The notes: generated from the sequence alone by a model not told the origin. A stretch of 64,000 bases of DNA from Granulicella sp. (GCA_025357875.1 JANYLK010000126.1:29315-93314), one strand, 5' to 3'. Numbered from the stretch's first letter, positions 39,601 to 49,478 are shown. Translations and numbers: made by a program.

Positions 39601-39684
39601 CAGTCTGCGATTGGAAGTGAGAAGCACTGTTCTACCCGTGGGCGTAGTGTGATTTCGAAATGAAATGGCAGGTGCGTGCAACAA
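36637..39684 (-). CDS. VWFA-related acidobacterial-domain secreted protein
   Basis: AEEVSLDLLVHDEKGRPILDLQPSQIAVTDGGTTVKLTN..VTLVFGRLDSAGD..KVVIYFTQGFQMDSNAVDMVSSVVGEANRSGVTFYIVDLSALD; matches the TIGR03436-type pattern from memory. Confidence 0.85.
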   Translation of the reverse strand: MLHAPAISFRNHTTPTGRTVLLTSNRRLPRPTREILLRLSTAVLAMFLVDCNAHGQAPVPPGPVAAAIAVNAEEVSLDLLVHDEKGRPILDLQPSQIAVTDGGTTVKLTNLHLIKDDPTNVRKVTLVFGRLDSAGDKNARDIAPRIIKAIPEGSSFAVLNVGSRLRLLHTFTSDRAEIDKAVVMATVQDKPGDPGNSAGPEKDLQAVAQTGADASGNTVPATDRALAKVLLAGLMESQRVIQDQNSQPTLAGLLALARTQREIAGRKVVIYFTQGFQMDSNAVDMVSSVVGEANRSGVTFYIVDLSALDERSSNKLLASVAIAPSVGSLTAAARAAGGRGSTEPTSQGTFNAAIDQAGRIESEGLSGTSSPLGTLASNTGGAYIVGGDNLKKPLKRLGDDMTTYYEATFVPAIADYDGSFRPVHVASLRKNIVLRYRAGYFALAPGSVSTVKPFEVPLLKLLEAEQLPNDLQFRAGVLRMGQLVDGNVNTLVIEAPLSGVEVREDTNTRLYSLHLSIVAQIKNTAGTVIDHFSEDIPRRGAIESLQATQAEVVTLQRHFVAPPGHYVLETAILDHNSQKAGAQRINFEVPANPIGLGLSDMALVRRTDPFRIDADPLEPLRYGNAKVVPNLSGEVARDAKDISFFFIIHPGDGGDAIKLEMQVHKNGKSVGRMLLPVRSDAGAATAVPYLATMQARSLSPGKYEVAAVLTQGTKSTLRTLTFIIHGTELASADGAKPTVPGSAPDDSADDANLPGIAALSPSKLVITSPVDPVPAPPPGEITSIIDGARVRALHYAESLPNFYCVEVTTRSTNSSGSGEWKHKDQVAQLLKFQDRIESRTMLQANGERSSIAPDDLKGMSSHGQFGGVLSAVFQPDAKAEFQWKETDILGSGKAQVFSYRVRQENSNYGLTGSNNSQLNVAFHGNVYIDSATFGVRRITLEADEIPRNFSIHASSLAVDYDYIAVNGHDYLMPIHAAVSIRQGKHEALLNEIEFRDFKRFGSRVRIVGVAPPPAP

Positions 39685-39957
39685 GTGTGTGCGACTTACT
39701 ATATCTACAATTCTCAGCAGCTATTGCCGTCGACGAGCGCGGAGTAGGGGAATCGGATGAAAAAAAGCCGTGGATGCAGTCTGCCGCTAACCCCTCTCCA
39801 CATGAAATGCCTGCTAACAGGGAAAAATTTAGGGAAAGCTGCGCGTTTTCGCTTGGTCCTACCTAAGAAAAAGTCGAGCAAACCCGACGTCTTGTGGGGA
39901 TGCCTCTCCAGCGTGAACAGGGAATAACAGTAAACCTACAGGGAGTTTGGATCTACG

Positions 39958-42900
39958 TCATTGACGTCTCCTGTGATACCGATTGGGCGCACCGGGTGTG
40001 GGAATGTTGTCCGCGATCTGTGCTCCGCTGGCATGCGCGCGGGTGAGTGCAGTGGTGAGGGTGATGCCCGTGCCGAAGACTGGTGCGCCGGCGGCGTGTG
40101 CATACTTGAGCGGTTCGGCGATGGTGATAACGGGAACGCCTCTTCTGCCGCCGGAGGCAACAACCGCTGTCTCAGAGTTCGCACCGCTGTCGATGGTGAT
40201 GGTCTGGCCGGGTCGGAAGCCAAACGCGTTGGTGACTGGGATCGTGGCCGCACCCACGCCGGTGGCGGTGTCCACGGTCGTGGCGCCCGGCGTGCCAATC
40301 GTCGCGACCACGGTGGTCTCCTGGTTCGCTCCGGTATCGATTGTAATGGTCTGGCCAGTGTCAAAGCCCTCCACGCTGGCGACTTTGATATTGGTCGCGC
40401 CGGCGATCGACGAGGCCGCCAAGGCTGCAGCGGCCTGGGTCACGAAATCCGTGCAGTTGCTGTCGGTGTCGCTGCCGTCCGGAGAGCGACCCGCGCTCGT
40501 ACCCGGGCCGGGCGCAGCCACATGGCAGCCACTCTGCCCTGATCCGGCGGTTGCCTGGTAGCCCTCGGCAACCCATGGGTCGACCAGAAGGCCGTAGTTG
40601 AGGCTGTCGACAACCAGTCCACCAGCGTCACGCAGCACCATGCTGCCGGCGCTCGGGGAGAGGGCGGGACCTCCGAACCACTGGTTGGGCTGCACCGTTG
40701 CCTGGTAGCCAGCGATCTTAGCTTGCCCGTCGTGCACAACCGAGTTGATGCCGTGTTCGTGGACCAAAGCACTGTCGAGCGCAACGCCGGTGCCCAGAGG
40801 CTGAACGGGTTCGTTGCTTGCGTGGGCAAAAGCCGTCGCCGGCTGGAAGCTGATCCCGGTTCCGCGATCGCTGAAGGGCATGTTTGACGCATGACTGAAC
40901 ATTAGCGGTGCGGCAACGTCGAGGCCCGAACCTGGGGCCATTACCGCCTCGCCGTTGGGATGCGCCTGGGCAAGGGCCGGCGTAAAGTCAACGCCGGTGC
41001 CGGTCGGACCTGGGGTGCCAACTGTGGTGATGGTAACCGTCTCGCCGGGGGTGCCGACGGTCATCTTGTCGCCCACTGTAAAGCCGTTTGCGTTGCGGAC
41101 TTTGATATTGGTCGCGCCAGCGCCCGCATTCGCCAGCAGAGCGGCGCGGCTTGCCTGCGTGCCAACGTGCGTGACCGTGACCGTCTCGATCCCATGGCCG
41201 ACACTGTCGATGTCCAGCCTGATCGTGTCACCGGTCGAGATATTGGCGACAGACGTCACCTTGATGTTCGTCGAGCCAGCAGCTGCATCGGCGCCCAGGT
41301 AGGCCTGGGTACCCTGCTTGCCAACTGCAGTAACCGTTGCCACCTCATACCGCTCCGTCGTTCCTGCGACACTTGGGTAGGTTGCACCGTGACCGATGGC
41401 CATCTTCTCGCCGACCGCGAAGCCGGACACGTTGGTGACGGGCACGTTGGTTGAGCCAGCGGGGATCGTGATCACAGGACCGTCAGGGAGGGGTTGCCAC
41501 AGCGTCGTGTTGTTGCCCACCGCCGTCCCAATACTTCCGATCTTGCGATTCTCCAGGTTGGAGCCAGTGCCGATGCCGATTGCATCGCCAACTGTCATGC
41601 CGGTGGTGCTCCTAACGTAAATAGTGGAATCGCCTCCGCGCGCGGGAACAGCCAACCCGGAGCTAGACAGACCGAGCACGTAGAAACCGCCCGCGGCGAG
41701 CTTGGTTCCCGCCGGAACTTTGATCGCTGAAAAGATGGCTTGCTGGGTTGGGTGTTCGGTCAAAGTCCAGTTGGAGACATCAACGCTACTGGTTCCGGCG
41801 TTGTAGAGCTCGATGAATGAGTTCGTTGAGTTGGCGGGAGCGAGAGTGCTAACGCGAAACTCGTTGATCTTAATCGGGCTGACGTTCCGGACCTTCTCCG
41901 CGATTGTTGCCTCGAGATTCTTCCCGCTGTTCACAGGGTTCGTCCACGAGGCTTTGGCAATTAGGTCGCCGTTAAATGTGACCGGCCCCGAAGTCACCTT
42001 GAAAATCGCGTTCACGCTCGTACCGGATGCGACCGGGTCGGCGAACGTCTTCGCGGTTTCGGTTGTGCCTGAAGCCAGTGCACTCCATCCCTTAGGTGCG
42101 AAGATGCTCAGCTTGACGCCAGAGGCTGGGGCGCCCGTGGTGTTTGTAAACGTCACCGTGGTGTCCTGCGATGATCGCGGCGAGAACGTCTGAAGTCCTG
42201 AAGGAGTGGCAGTAGCCGACACCGGCCCGAGGCTCAACTGCTGCACGTCATATCTGGCGGCAGCGACGTTGGCCTGTACAAGTTGGTCCGTGGCGTTGGT
42301 CGGGAAGGTCTTTGCGGCCGTCATCGCGCCTTCATAGAAGGTGCCCTGCGAACTGTTGCTATTGTCCCCACCATTGCCCAGGAGAATAGCCCCCTGCTTG
42401 CGCATCGGGTCATAGGTGGAGTTGATGCGCGGTCCGTCGAACATGACTGATAGGCTGCCGTGCTGTGCGTCGCCCCCCATGGAGGTCCAGTGGTGTGGTT
42501 CGCCCTTGGCCATCGCGGTCACGAATCGCCATGTAATGCTTGGCAGGTTTGCACACGATTTGGATCCATCCGGGTTTACACAGCCGACCAGGTTATTTTC
42601 CTGGTCAGTCATAACCCATGGGCCCGGGGGCGAACCGTGATACCAGCCTGCGGAGTCACCGTAGTACGTTGTTTCCATGGTTCCGTTGCCGTCGTCGCGG
42701 CTGTCGGTTTCCGCGTTGCCATAGTCGAAGCAGCAGCCTGCGTTGTAATGCAAGCCGTTGATGACCCAATACTGCCCTTCAGCCTGGTCGTCGACCGCGG
42801 TACCCTTCACGTCGTTCTGGCGAAGCCCCATGCCAGGCTCGATGAAGACGCCATAAACTTTATGGCCCATAGCCGTAATTGGCGCCATGTCGGCAATAGG

Positions 42901-43335
42901 GAGATTGTTGAACCCCCCCATGGCTGGACCGCTGAATCCGCCGCGGGGTGCCTGGGTGAGGTCGTTATGCTTGCCGGACTGGTCATAGATGGTGGCGATC
43001 CAGCAGTAGGTGTTGGCGCAGAATGCATCCTGTTTGGCGGCGTCGGCGTATCCGCCCGCATCTGAGCCGGAAGGCGGGACGACACCGATGTCCAGGGTCG
43101 TGCGGTCGGACTGACGCAGGACCTGATAGAGAGGTCCGTTGTAGGAGCCGTACAGAGCGCGTGTGGTGCTGTGAGCGGCGACGCATGGGTTGCCGGCAGC
43201 GGCATAGATGTCACATGGTCCTTCCGGCCTGTGCGAATTGGGTTCGGCTCCGGCCTGTGCTGCCATTGCTAACGTGGTGCCACTTAGAGTAACCGCCAGT
43301 GCGACTGTTAGCGCGAGAGTGATTCTCATTTTCAT
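39958..43335 (-). CDS. GH54-type alpha-L-arabinofuranosidase with NEW3-like, split LTD and beta-repeat modules
   Basis: GPCDIYAAAGNPCVAAHSTTRALYGSYNGPLYQVLRQSDRTTLDIGV..CWIATIYDQSGKHNDLTQAP..YWVINGLHYNAGCCFDYGNAETD; then PKGW-type NEW3, IKINEFRVSTLAPANSTNSFIELYNAGTSSVDVSNW (LTD) and GATNIKV repeats. Confidence 0.88.
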   Translation of the reverse strand: MKMRITLALTVALAVTLSGTTLAMAAQAGAEPNSHRPEGPCDIYAAAGNPCVAAHSTTRALYGSYNGPLYQVLRQSDRTTLDIGVVPPSGSDAGGYADAAKQDAFCANTYCWIATIYDQSGKHNDLTQAPRGGFSGPAMGGFNNLPIADMAPITAMGHKVYGVFIEPGMGLRQNDVKGTAVDDQAEGQYWVINGLHYNAGCCFDYGNAETDSRDDGNGTMETTYYGDSAGWYHGSPPGPWVMTDQENNLVGCVNPDGSKSCANLPSITWRFVTAMAKGEPHHWTSMGGDAQHGSLSVMFDGPRINSTYDPMRKQGAILLGNGGDNSNSSQGTFYEGAMTAAKTFPTNATDQLVQANVAAARYDVQQLSLGPVSATATPSGLQTFSPRSSQDTTVTFTNTTGAPASGVKLSIFAPKGWSALASGTTETAKTFADPVASGTSVNAIFKVTSGPVTFNGDLIAKASWTNPVNSGKNLEATIAEKVRNVSPIKINEFRVSTLAPANSTNSFIELYNAGTSSVDVSNWTLTEHPTQQAIFSAIKVPAGTKLAAGGFYVLGLSSSGLAVPARGGDSTIYVRSTTGMTVGDAIGIGTGSNLENRKIGSIGTAVGNNTTLWQPLPDGPVITIPAGSTNVPVTNVSGFAVGEKMAIGHGATYPSVAGTTERYEVATVTAVGKQGTQAYLGADAAAGSTNIKVTSVANISTGDTIRLDIDSVGHGIETVTVTHVGTQASRAALLANAGAGATNIKVRNANGFTVGDKMTVGTPGETVTITTVGTPGPTGTGVDFTPALAQAHPNGEAVMAPGSGLDVAAPLMFSHASNMPFSDRGTGISFQPATAFAHASNEPVQPLGTGVALDSALVHEHGINSVVHDGQAKIAGYQATVQPNQWFGGPALSPSAGSMVLRDAGGLVVDSLNYGLLVDPWVAEGYQATAGSGQSGCHVAAPGPGTSAGRSPDGSDTDSNCTDFVTQAAAALAASSIAGATNIKVASVEGFDTGQTITIDTGANQETTVVATIGTPGATTVDTATGVGAATIPVTNAFGFRPGQTITIDSGANSETAVVASGGRRGVPVITIAEPLKYAHAAGAPVFGTGITLTTALTRAHASGAQIADNIPTPGAPNRYHRRRQ

Positions 43336-43768
43336 GTTTGTCCTGTTTGCTCTGCCGAGTTTGTTCGGCATCTGGAATTCTCACGGTTCCGGGGATACAA
43401 ATGCAAGCGAATCGAAGCGCATGGCAATGAATTGCTCATGGAATCACCGAGCGAAGTATTTCGAAAGATAGCCAAATTGACTTGTCCACGCTGCACAGCA
43501 GTCTCAACCCCGAAACGCGTGGAAGGAGATTGTGAGGGAATAGTACCTGGTGCTTCCGGATAATAAACAAAAATTGGGTTGGCAACGGCACTTCACTCAC
43601 GTACTATTCTGCGATCCCAATCGGTGACTGATTCGACGCGCTGAGCTTTTAGTTTCCGCTGTGTCTGCTAGGCGTATGACTCGGATTTGACACGCTTACA
43701 AATGCGCTAATGATGCGCAATTGAAGCGTGCATACTTCCGAAGACTATCCACATCCCGAGGCTCTGAT

Positions 43769-46700
43769 ATGAAACAAGCCTGCAAACTGACAATATCGAA
43801 TCCGCTTGCCGGCATGGTGCTTCGCCCGCGGCAGATAGCCGCCTTCGCATTGCTCTGCGTTCTCGCAATCGGCTTGAGCGCGAACGCGCAGCAGACGACC
43901 GCCACCATCGTCGGAAACATAACAGATACCACTGGCGCTGTGATTGTCGGTGCAGTTGTGAAGATCACAAACATCGGGACAAACACCATCCGTACGACGG
44001 TGACGGACGGGTCGGGAGTGTACACACTGCCCGGCATCCCTGTCGGCACTTACAACCTGACCATCGAAATGGCCAGCTTTCAGTCGGAAAGAGTAGACGC
44101 TATTATCCTGGAGGCCAGCCAGACTGCTCGCCATGACTTCAAGCTTTCCGCCGGCAAGGTGAGTGAGGTTATCGAAGTCCAGGGCTCCGAAGCTGCCGCA
44201 GTGCTCCAGACCGAGACGGGCGCCGTGGGTGAGGTCATTAACGCGAAGAAGATCGAAGATCTCCCTCTCAACGGGCGTAACTTTATTCAATTGGCTCAGT
44301 TGATTCCCGGGGTCAATACTGGAACCTCCGGGTCCATCACTGTACGACGAGCGCGTGGATCGGTGGGCTCCACGGATCCCAACGGCGGCTCAACGGCGAT
44401 TCAGGTGAATGGACAACGAGATACCCAGAACCGCTACTCGATTGATGGTATTGAGTCGATGGATTACGACGCATTTACTTACAGCTTCTCCACCTCCGTC
44501 GATGCAATCGCGGAATTCCGCGTCGACACAAGCAGCAGCGGCCCAGACGGCGGCGCGGCTGCAGGCGCGAATGTGAACCAGATCATCAAGTCAGGCAGCA
44601 ATAAATTGCACGGCACTTTATTTGAATTCAATCGCAACAATGTCTTCACGCAGACCTACGATGCGATCGCTAAGATCGACTCCAAACCTCCGCGGTTGAA
44701 TCGCAATCAATTTGGTGGCAACGTCGGCGGCCCGGTCGTCATTCCACACGTCTATAACGGCCATGACAAGACCTTTTTCTTCATTAATGCGGAAACCGGC
44801 TATGGACTGAATGGCGCAACTCCACAGCAAGCCACTGTGCCCGATGACAGCGTACGGAACGGCATCCTCGATTCAAGCATCTTCGTCGGAGTGCAGGCGG
44901 TCCCGGGAGGCTGTCCTTCTGTCTGTGATCCTTTCACGGGCACCGTCTATCAGGTCGGCGACAAAATCACACTCAATGCGAATTCGGCGCTCTTACTCAA
45001 GCCAACCGTAACCCCAGTAGCAACGATTGGGGGCACCGTCGGCCCCAGCTTGCTTACCAACTTTCTGACAACTCCGATCAAGACACTCAACTTTCAGCAC
45101 CAATACATCGGTCGTCTGGACCATACTCTTGGGGCGCGGGACAACATCAGCGGTCACTACGTTTACGATGACACCTTCAGCAACGGAGTCTCATTTTATG
45201 GTCACGACAATGACGATAATGACGCCGTGACTAAGCATCTCGCAATGTCAGAGACCCATATCCTCTCTCCTGCAATCGTCAACGAATTCCGATACGGCCG
45301 GCAGGATTTCAAGGAGTTTGAGACATTCGGGACCACCGGCAATCCGGCCTATAACATTGCGAACGGCTTGCTCGGAATTCCATTCTCGTCCTCAGACCCC
45401 CACTTCTACGGGGGAATAAACACGACTATCAGCGGCCCCGGCCAGACCTATCGCCTGTTCGGCAACCTGCGCAACATCGGTCCGCGTAACCGCGCCAATG
45501 GCATTAACCAGTTTGTCGATAATTTGTCTTGGCAACGCGGCAGGCACGCGATGAAATTCGGCGTGGATATCGGCCGGCGCACGGACTATTTCAGCCAGGC
45601 GCGCGACCCCCATGGATCGTTCTCGTTCGATGGCCGTTATACCGGTTCGGCACTGCTCGACTTTTTGCTGGGCTATGTCAGTGGTGACAGCATCAACCCG
45701 ACGGTCACCAGGACGAGTATTTCAAGTTTGATCCAGGCGTATTCCTTCCAGGACAACTGGACGGTGCGCAATGGCCTTACTCTGAATCTTGGCATACGCT
45801 GGGACCACTATGCACCCTATACCCAGGATGACGACAAGTACGCCGACATCTATATCGGGCCAGACGGCCTAAATCCCGGGAACGTCGCCACTCCTGCCAA
45901 CTCGCCTTATGGAAGAGGCTTGATCCAACCGGTTTACCACGATTTCCAGCCCCGCCTCGGATTTGCCTGGCAGGTCGAGGAAAAGTTCGTTGTGCGCGGC
46001 GGGTATGGTCTCTACTTCACACCGGAGATCGATAACGCCTGGTTTGCCATGGCCGAAGGTGCGCAGGCACAAAGTGGAGCCGCCCTTACCGGAAATCCCG
46101 GTCGAACCGGAACGACTACCGCCCTCAAGTTACCAAACTTGACCCTGACCAACCCGTTCCCGGGAGTTGTAACCGGAGGACCAAGCACCTATCCCTTTGC
46201 GATCGCAATGGACCAGCATCTGCAGGACCAGATGACGTCGCAATTCAACCTCGCTATTCAGCGGCAACTTCCCGGGAAATTTAGCGTGGAGGTCGGATAC
46301 GTGGGCGCGCTCGGCCGTCACAATTTCGTTACGGAGAATGTGAACATCCCCATGCCCATCAACCCCGCCAGCACAACGTTGTCGGTCAATGCGAGACGTC
46401 CGAACCAGAACTTCCTGCGCAACGTTCAAGCAGACTACTCAATTGGCTCATCGACCTATCATGCGCTGCAAACCAAGGTCGAGCGGCGTGTCGGCCAGGG
46501 TTTAAATATCCTCGCTTCCTATACATGGTCGAAATCGATCTCCGGGCCGGCAGACATCGGCGGAGCCGTCGGCGGTGGATTCTATGGCGCGGCTCCTCTC
46601 AACGTGTACGATCCTCGCACGGATCGGTCGCTTTCGCTGTTCGACATTCCTCAGCGGTTTGTTGGGACGGTGCTGTATGACGTCCCTTTTTTCCGCCACT

Positions 46701-47191
46701 CAACTGGATTCAAGAAAATGCTGCTTGACGGATTCCAGGTCTCTACCATTCTGACCGCCGCGTCCGGCATACCCGCCGCGGTCACTGACACCGCGCAAAC
46801 GACAGCTACAGGAATCGCGTCAAGACCCGACCGTGTGCCCGGAAAGGTGGTCAGCCTTGGTCGATCTGGCAGAACTCCCTTGGCGCAATTCAACACTGCG
46901 GCCTTCACGGTTGCACAACCTGGAGAGTTTGGCACGTCGCCACGCACGGGCGCCGTACGGCTCCCAGGTGTGCTGAACGATGACTTCTCTGCGACCAAAG
47001 GATTCAAGTTTGGAGAGGTGCGAAACCTTCAGTTACGCGCCGACTTTTTCAACCTGGCGAAACACTATAACCCCGATCCATCCACCATCGGACTTGCACG
47101 CAACGCGGCAACTTTTGGAAAGATCAACAACGGTCTTTCTGGAGGCTTCGCAACCCGCGTCATTCAAATCGGCGCAAAGCTGTATTTCTAG
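43769..47191 (+). CDS. Oar-like TonB-dependent receptor
   Basis: TIVGNITDTTGAVIVGAVVKITN..; KIEDLPLNGRNFIQLAQLIPGV, YSIDGIESMDYDAF; barrel C-terminus RVIQIGAKLYF. Confidence 0.93.
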   Translation: MKQACKLTISNPLAGMVLRPRQIAAFALLCVLAIGLSANAQQTTATIVGNITDTTGAVIVGAVVKITNIGTNTIRTTVTDGSGVYTLPGIPVGTYNLTIEMASFQSERVDAIILEASQTARHDFKLSAGKVSEVIEVQGSEAAAVLQTETGAVGEVINAKKIEDLPLNGRNFIQLAQLIPGVNTGTSGSITVRRARGSVGSTDPNGGSTAIQVNGQRDTQNRYSIDGIESMDYDAFTYSFSTSVDAIAEFRVDTSSSGPDGGAAAGANVNQIIKSGSNKLHGTLFEFNRNNVFTQTYDAIAKIDSKPPRLNRNQFGGNVGGPVVIPHVYNGHDKTFFFINAETGYGLNGATPQQATVPDDSVRNGILDSSIFVGVQAVPGGCPSVCDPFTGTVYQVGDKITLNANSALLLKPTVTPVATIGGTVGPSLLTNFLTTPIKTLNFQHQYIGRLDHTLGARDNISGHYVYDDTFSNGVSFYGHDNDDNDAVTKHLAMSETHILSPAIVNEFRYGRQDFKEFETFGTTGNPAYNIANGLLGIPFSSSDPHFYGGINTTISGPGQTYRLFGNLRNIGPRNRANGINQFVDNLSWQRGRHAMKFGVDIGRRTDYFSQARDPHGSFSFDGRYTGSALLDFLLGYVSGDSINPTVTRTSISSLIQAYSFQDNWTVRNGLTLNLGIRWDHYAPYTQDDDKYADIYIGPDGLNPGNVATPANSPYGRGLIQPVYHDFQPRLGFAWQVEEKFVVRGGYGLYFTPEIDNAWFAMAEGAQAQSGAALTGNPGRTGTTTALKLPNLTLTNPFPGVVTGGPSTYPFAIAMDQHLQDQMTSQFNLAIQRQLPGKFSVEVGYVGALGRHNFVTENVNIPMPINPASTTLSVNARRPNQNFLRNVQADYSIGSSTYHALQTKVERRVGQGLNILASYTWSKSISGPADIGGAVGGGFYGAAPLNVYDPRTDRSLSLFDIPQRFVGTVLYDVPFFRHSTGFKKMLLDGFQVSTILTAASGIPAAVTDTAQTTATGIASRPDRVPGKVVSLGRSGRTPLAQFNTAAFTVAQPGEFGTSPRTGAVRLPGVLNDDFSATKGFKFGEVRNLQLRADFFNLAKHYNPDPSTIGLARNAATFGKINNGLSGGFATRVIQIGAKLYF

Positions 47192-47266
47192 CAACACCAG
47201 CGGTCGCTGTTGTCCGAAGTCAGTCGCTTCGTATGCTGCGGTCAGCTACGTCTATGGTCGCGGGGA

Positions 47267-49315
47267 ATGATGATGCCAGTAGCAGCCCAACAAACTGATC
47301 TGTCCAGACGAAATTTTCTCATTACCTCGGCGGCCGCCTTCACCAGTCTTCATACCCTCGTTTCATTTGGCCAAAACGGCAAGGAGAAGGTAGATCCCGC
47401 CGCACCCCGCGGTAGGCAACGCAACCTCCTGGTCAGGTCCTGTACCGCCGAAAAGCTAGCCAAGTCGCTGATTCCGTCTACAAGCTATCGCCCTTTTCCC
47501 ACCGTCACCGATCGCAAGTCATGGGAAAGCATTTCTCCCGCAACCCGCGTAAGTCTTGTCACCGCGGGTGAAAAGTATCTTGGATTCAAGTGGCCCGAGA
47601 TGCCGGCAGCGGTATTTCTCGAGTACGCAAGAAATGGAAATCGTACGGACTACGAGCGCCTTCGCGGTGCCCGGATGGCCGCCCTTCAGGCACTAGCCTT
47701 CGCTGAGTGCATCGAAGCGAAAGGCCGCTTCGTCGACGACGTCGTCAATGGAATTTGGGCAACCTGCGAAGAAAGCTTTTGGGGAGTTCCCGCCCATCTC
47801 TACATTCAAAAAGCCGACCTCGGTCTGCCCGACCCTCGCGATCCGATCGTGGATCTGTTTGCGGCCCAGACGTCTGCTTTGTTAGCCACAGTGGTGTACC
47901 TGCTCGGAACCAGTCTGGACGAGGTGTCGCCACTTATTAGGGATCGAGTTTATATAGAGTGCGAACGCCGAATCTTTGATCCGCTTCTCAAGCAGAATTT
48001 CATGTGGATGGGCCTTCCAGGCGGCAAGGCGCGGCACGACCTTCCCTGGATTGAAGTGCCTGAGGGAGAAGTTCAACCAGTCAACAACTGGGACGCGTGG
48101 ATCTGCTGGAACTGGCTGACGACGGTCCTGTTCGTCGACCAGGACGAAGATCGCCGCGGCAAGAGCGTACAGAAGATTTTTGTTTGCCTGGACAAATTCA
48201 TCAATAGCTATCCCGACGACGGTGGCTGCGAGGAGGGTCCCGGCTACTGGAACGTCGCTGCCGGAGCGATGTTTGACGCGCTTGAACTCCTGCATTCGGC
48301 TACGAATGGGGCTGTCGACATCTACGGCGAGCCGCTCATCACAGAGATGGCTCTCTACATGAATCGCGTGCATGTCGGTGGCAATTACTACCTCAACCCG
48401 GGCGATGCCAGTCCTATTATTCATCTTGATGTCGACAAGATATTCCGGTTCGGTACTCGCCTGAAAAATCCGGACCTCCTCTCGCTGGCAATCTCCAGCA
48501 TGCCGGCTGACTATCTCCCGAGCGCGCTGCCTGCCATATTCGCCGAAGCAAATTTACGTCGCCAGCCGCATGCCAAGCCGCGCTTGCTTCGCGATACCTG
48601 GCTCCCTGATTCGCACGTCATGGCAGCCCGCTGCAAAGCTGAGTCAACCGACGGTCTGTATCTTGCTTGCATCGCGGCCGACAATGGCAAGAGTCACAGC
48701 CACAATGACACAGGCAACTTTTGGGTCTACTCAAATGGCCGGCCAGTGCTTATCGACCTCGGACAGGAGACATATCAGAAAAAGAGCTTCGGTGCCCATC
48801 GCTACGAGATTCCCTCCACCCAATCACCGTTTCATAACCTGCCTACTATCGCAGGCGTTGACCAAGGCGTAGGGCCTCAGTTCCGGGCCACCGATCTTGC
48901 TTACAGTGCGGATGATCGACATGCAGAGTTGAGGATGGAGCTTCGCAATTCTTACCCAAATTCGGCCAAGATCAAGACCTGGACCCGCACCGTAGGTTTG
49001 GAACGCGCCCGCAATGCGATCACAATCGAAGACGTTTACATCTTGACCGGCGCGACCAACGACGTGACGCTCAACCTTATGACCGCATGCACGATCACCA
49101 AGGGTGCTGGCCAACTTCGGCTGGCCAATTCTGACGGCTCCTCGTGTGCCGTTATCACTTTCGATCCTGCGGTCTTGTCGGCCAACATGGAGACGATTTA
49201 TCTCGACAACGAAGAGTTGGTGCAAAACTGGGGTTCCGCGGTCTATCGCATACGCTTCAAATCTCTTCGATCTGAGACGTCCGGAAGTTTGAAACTACTC
49301 ATAACCGGGACATGA
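47267..49315 (+). CDS. Heparinase II/III-like protein (Tat leader)
   Basis: LSRRNFLITSAAAF; toroid-like region (NNWDAWICWNWLTTVLF..GGCEEGPGYWNVAAG) and C-terminal DNGKSHSHNDTGNFWVYSNGRPVLIDLG. Confidence 0.85.
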   Translation: MMMPVAAQQTDLSRRNFLITSAAAFTSLHTLVSFGQNGKEKVDPAAPRGRQRNLLVRSCTAEKLAKSLIPSTSYRPFPTVTDRKSWESISPATRVSLVTAGEKYLGFKWPEMPAAVFLEYARNGNRTDYERLRGARMAALQALAFAECIEAKGRFVDDVVNGIWATCEESFWGVPAHLYIQKADLGLPDPRDPIVDLFAAQTSALLATVVYLLGTSLDEVSPLIRDRVYIECERRIFDPLLKQNFMWMGLPGGKARHDLPWIEVPEGEVQPVNNWDAWICWNWLTTVLFVDQDEDRRGKSVQKIFVCLDKFINSYPDDGGCEEGPGYWNVAAGAMFDALELLHSATNGAVDIYGEPLITEMALYMNRVHVGGNYYLNPGDASPIIHLDVDKIFRFGTRLKNPDLLSLAISSMPADYLPSALPAIFAEANLRRQPHAKPRLLRDTWLPDSHVMAARCKAESTDGLYLACIAADNGKSHSHNDTGNFWVYSNGRPVLIDLGQETYQKKSFGAHRYEIPSTQSPFHNLPTIAGVDQGVGPQFRATDLAYSADDRHAELRMELRNSYPNSAKIKTWTRTVGLERARNAITIEDVYILTGATNDVTLNLMTACTITKGAGQLRLANSDGSSCAVITFDPAVLSANMETIYLDNEELVQNWGSAVYRIRFKSLRSETSGSLKLLITGT

Positions 49316-49460
49316 GCGGTCCACTGAATTTTTGTGATTGTCGGTTGCTCTTATCCTTCACCGATACATGACCAACCAGCGAGCAATCGCAGCCGAAACC
49401 GGTCTCCATCGCTGTGCGAAATGTTTTCAGGTTTCCGGATAGTTCTCGTTTAGCTCAAAG

Positions 49461-49478
49461 TTTTTCAAATTTGAGAAA
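49461..49478. promoter_or_regulatory. 18-bp near-perfect palindrome upstream of GH127 gene
   Basis: tttttcaaatttgagaaa, one mismatched pair, about 72 bp upstream of ATG 49550. Confidence 0.35.
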
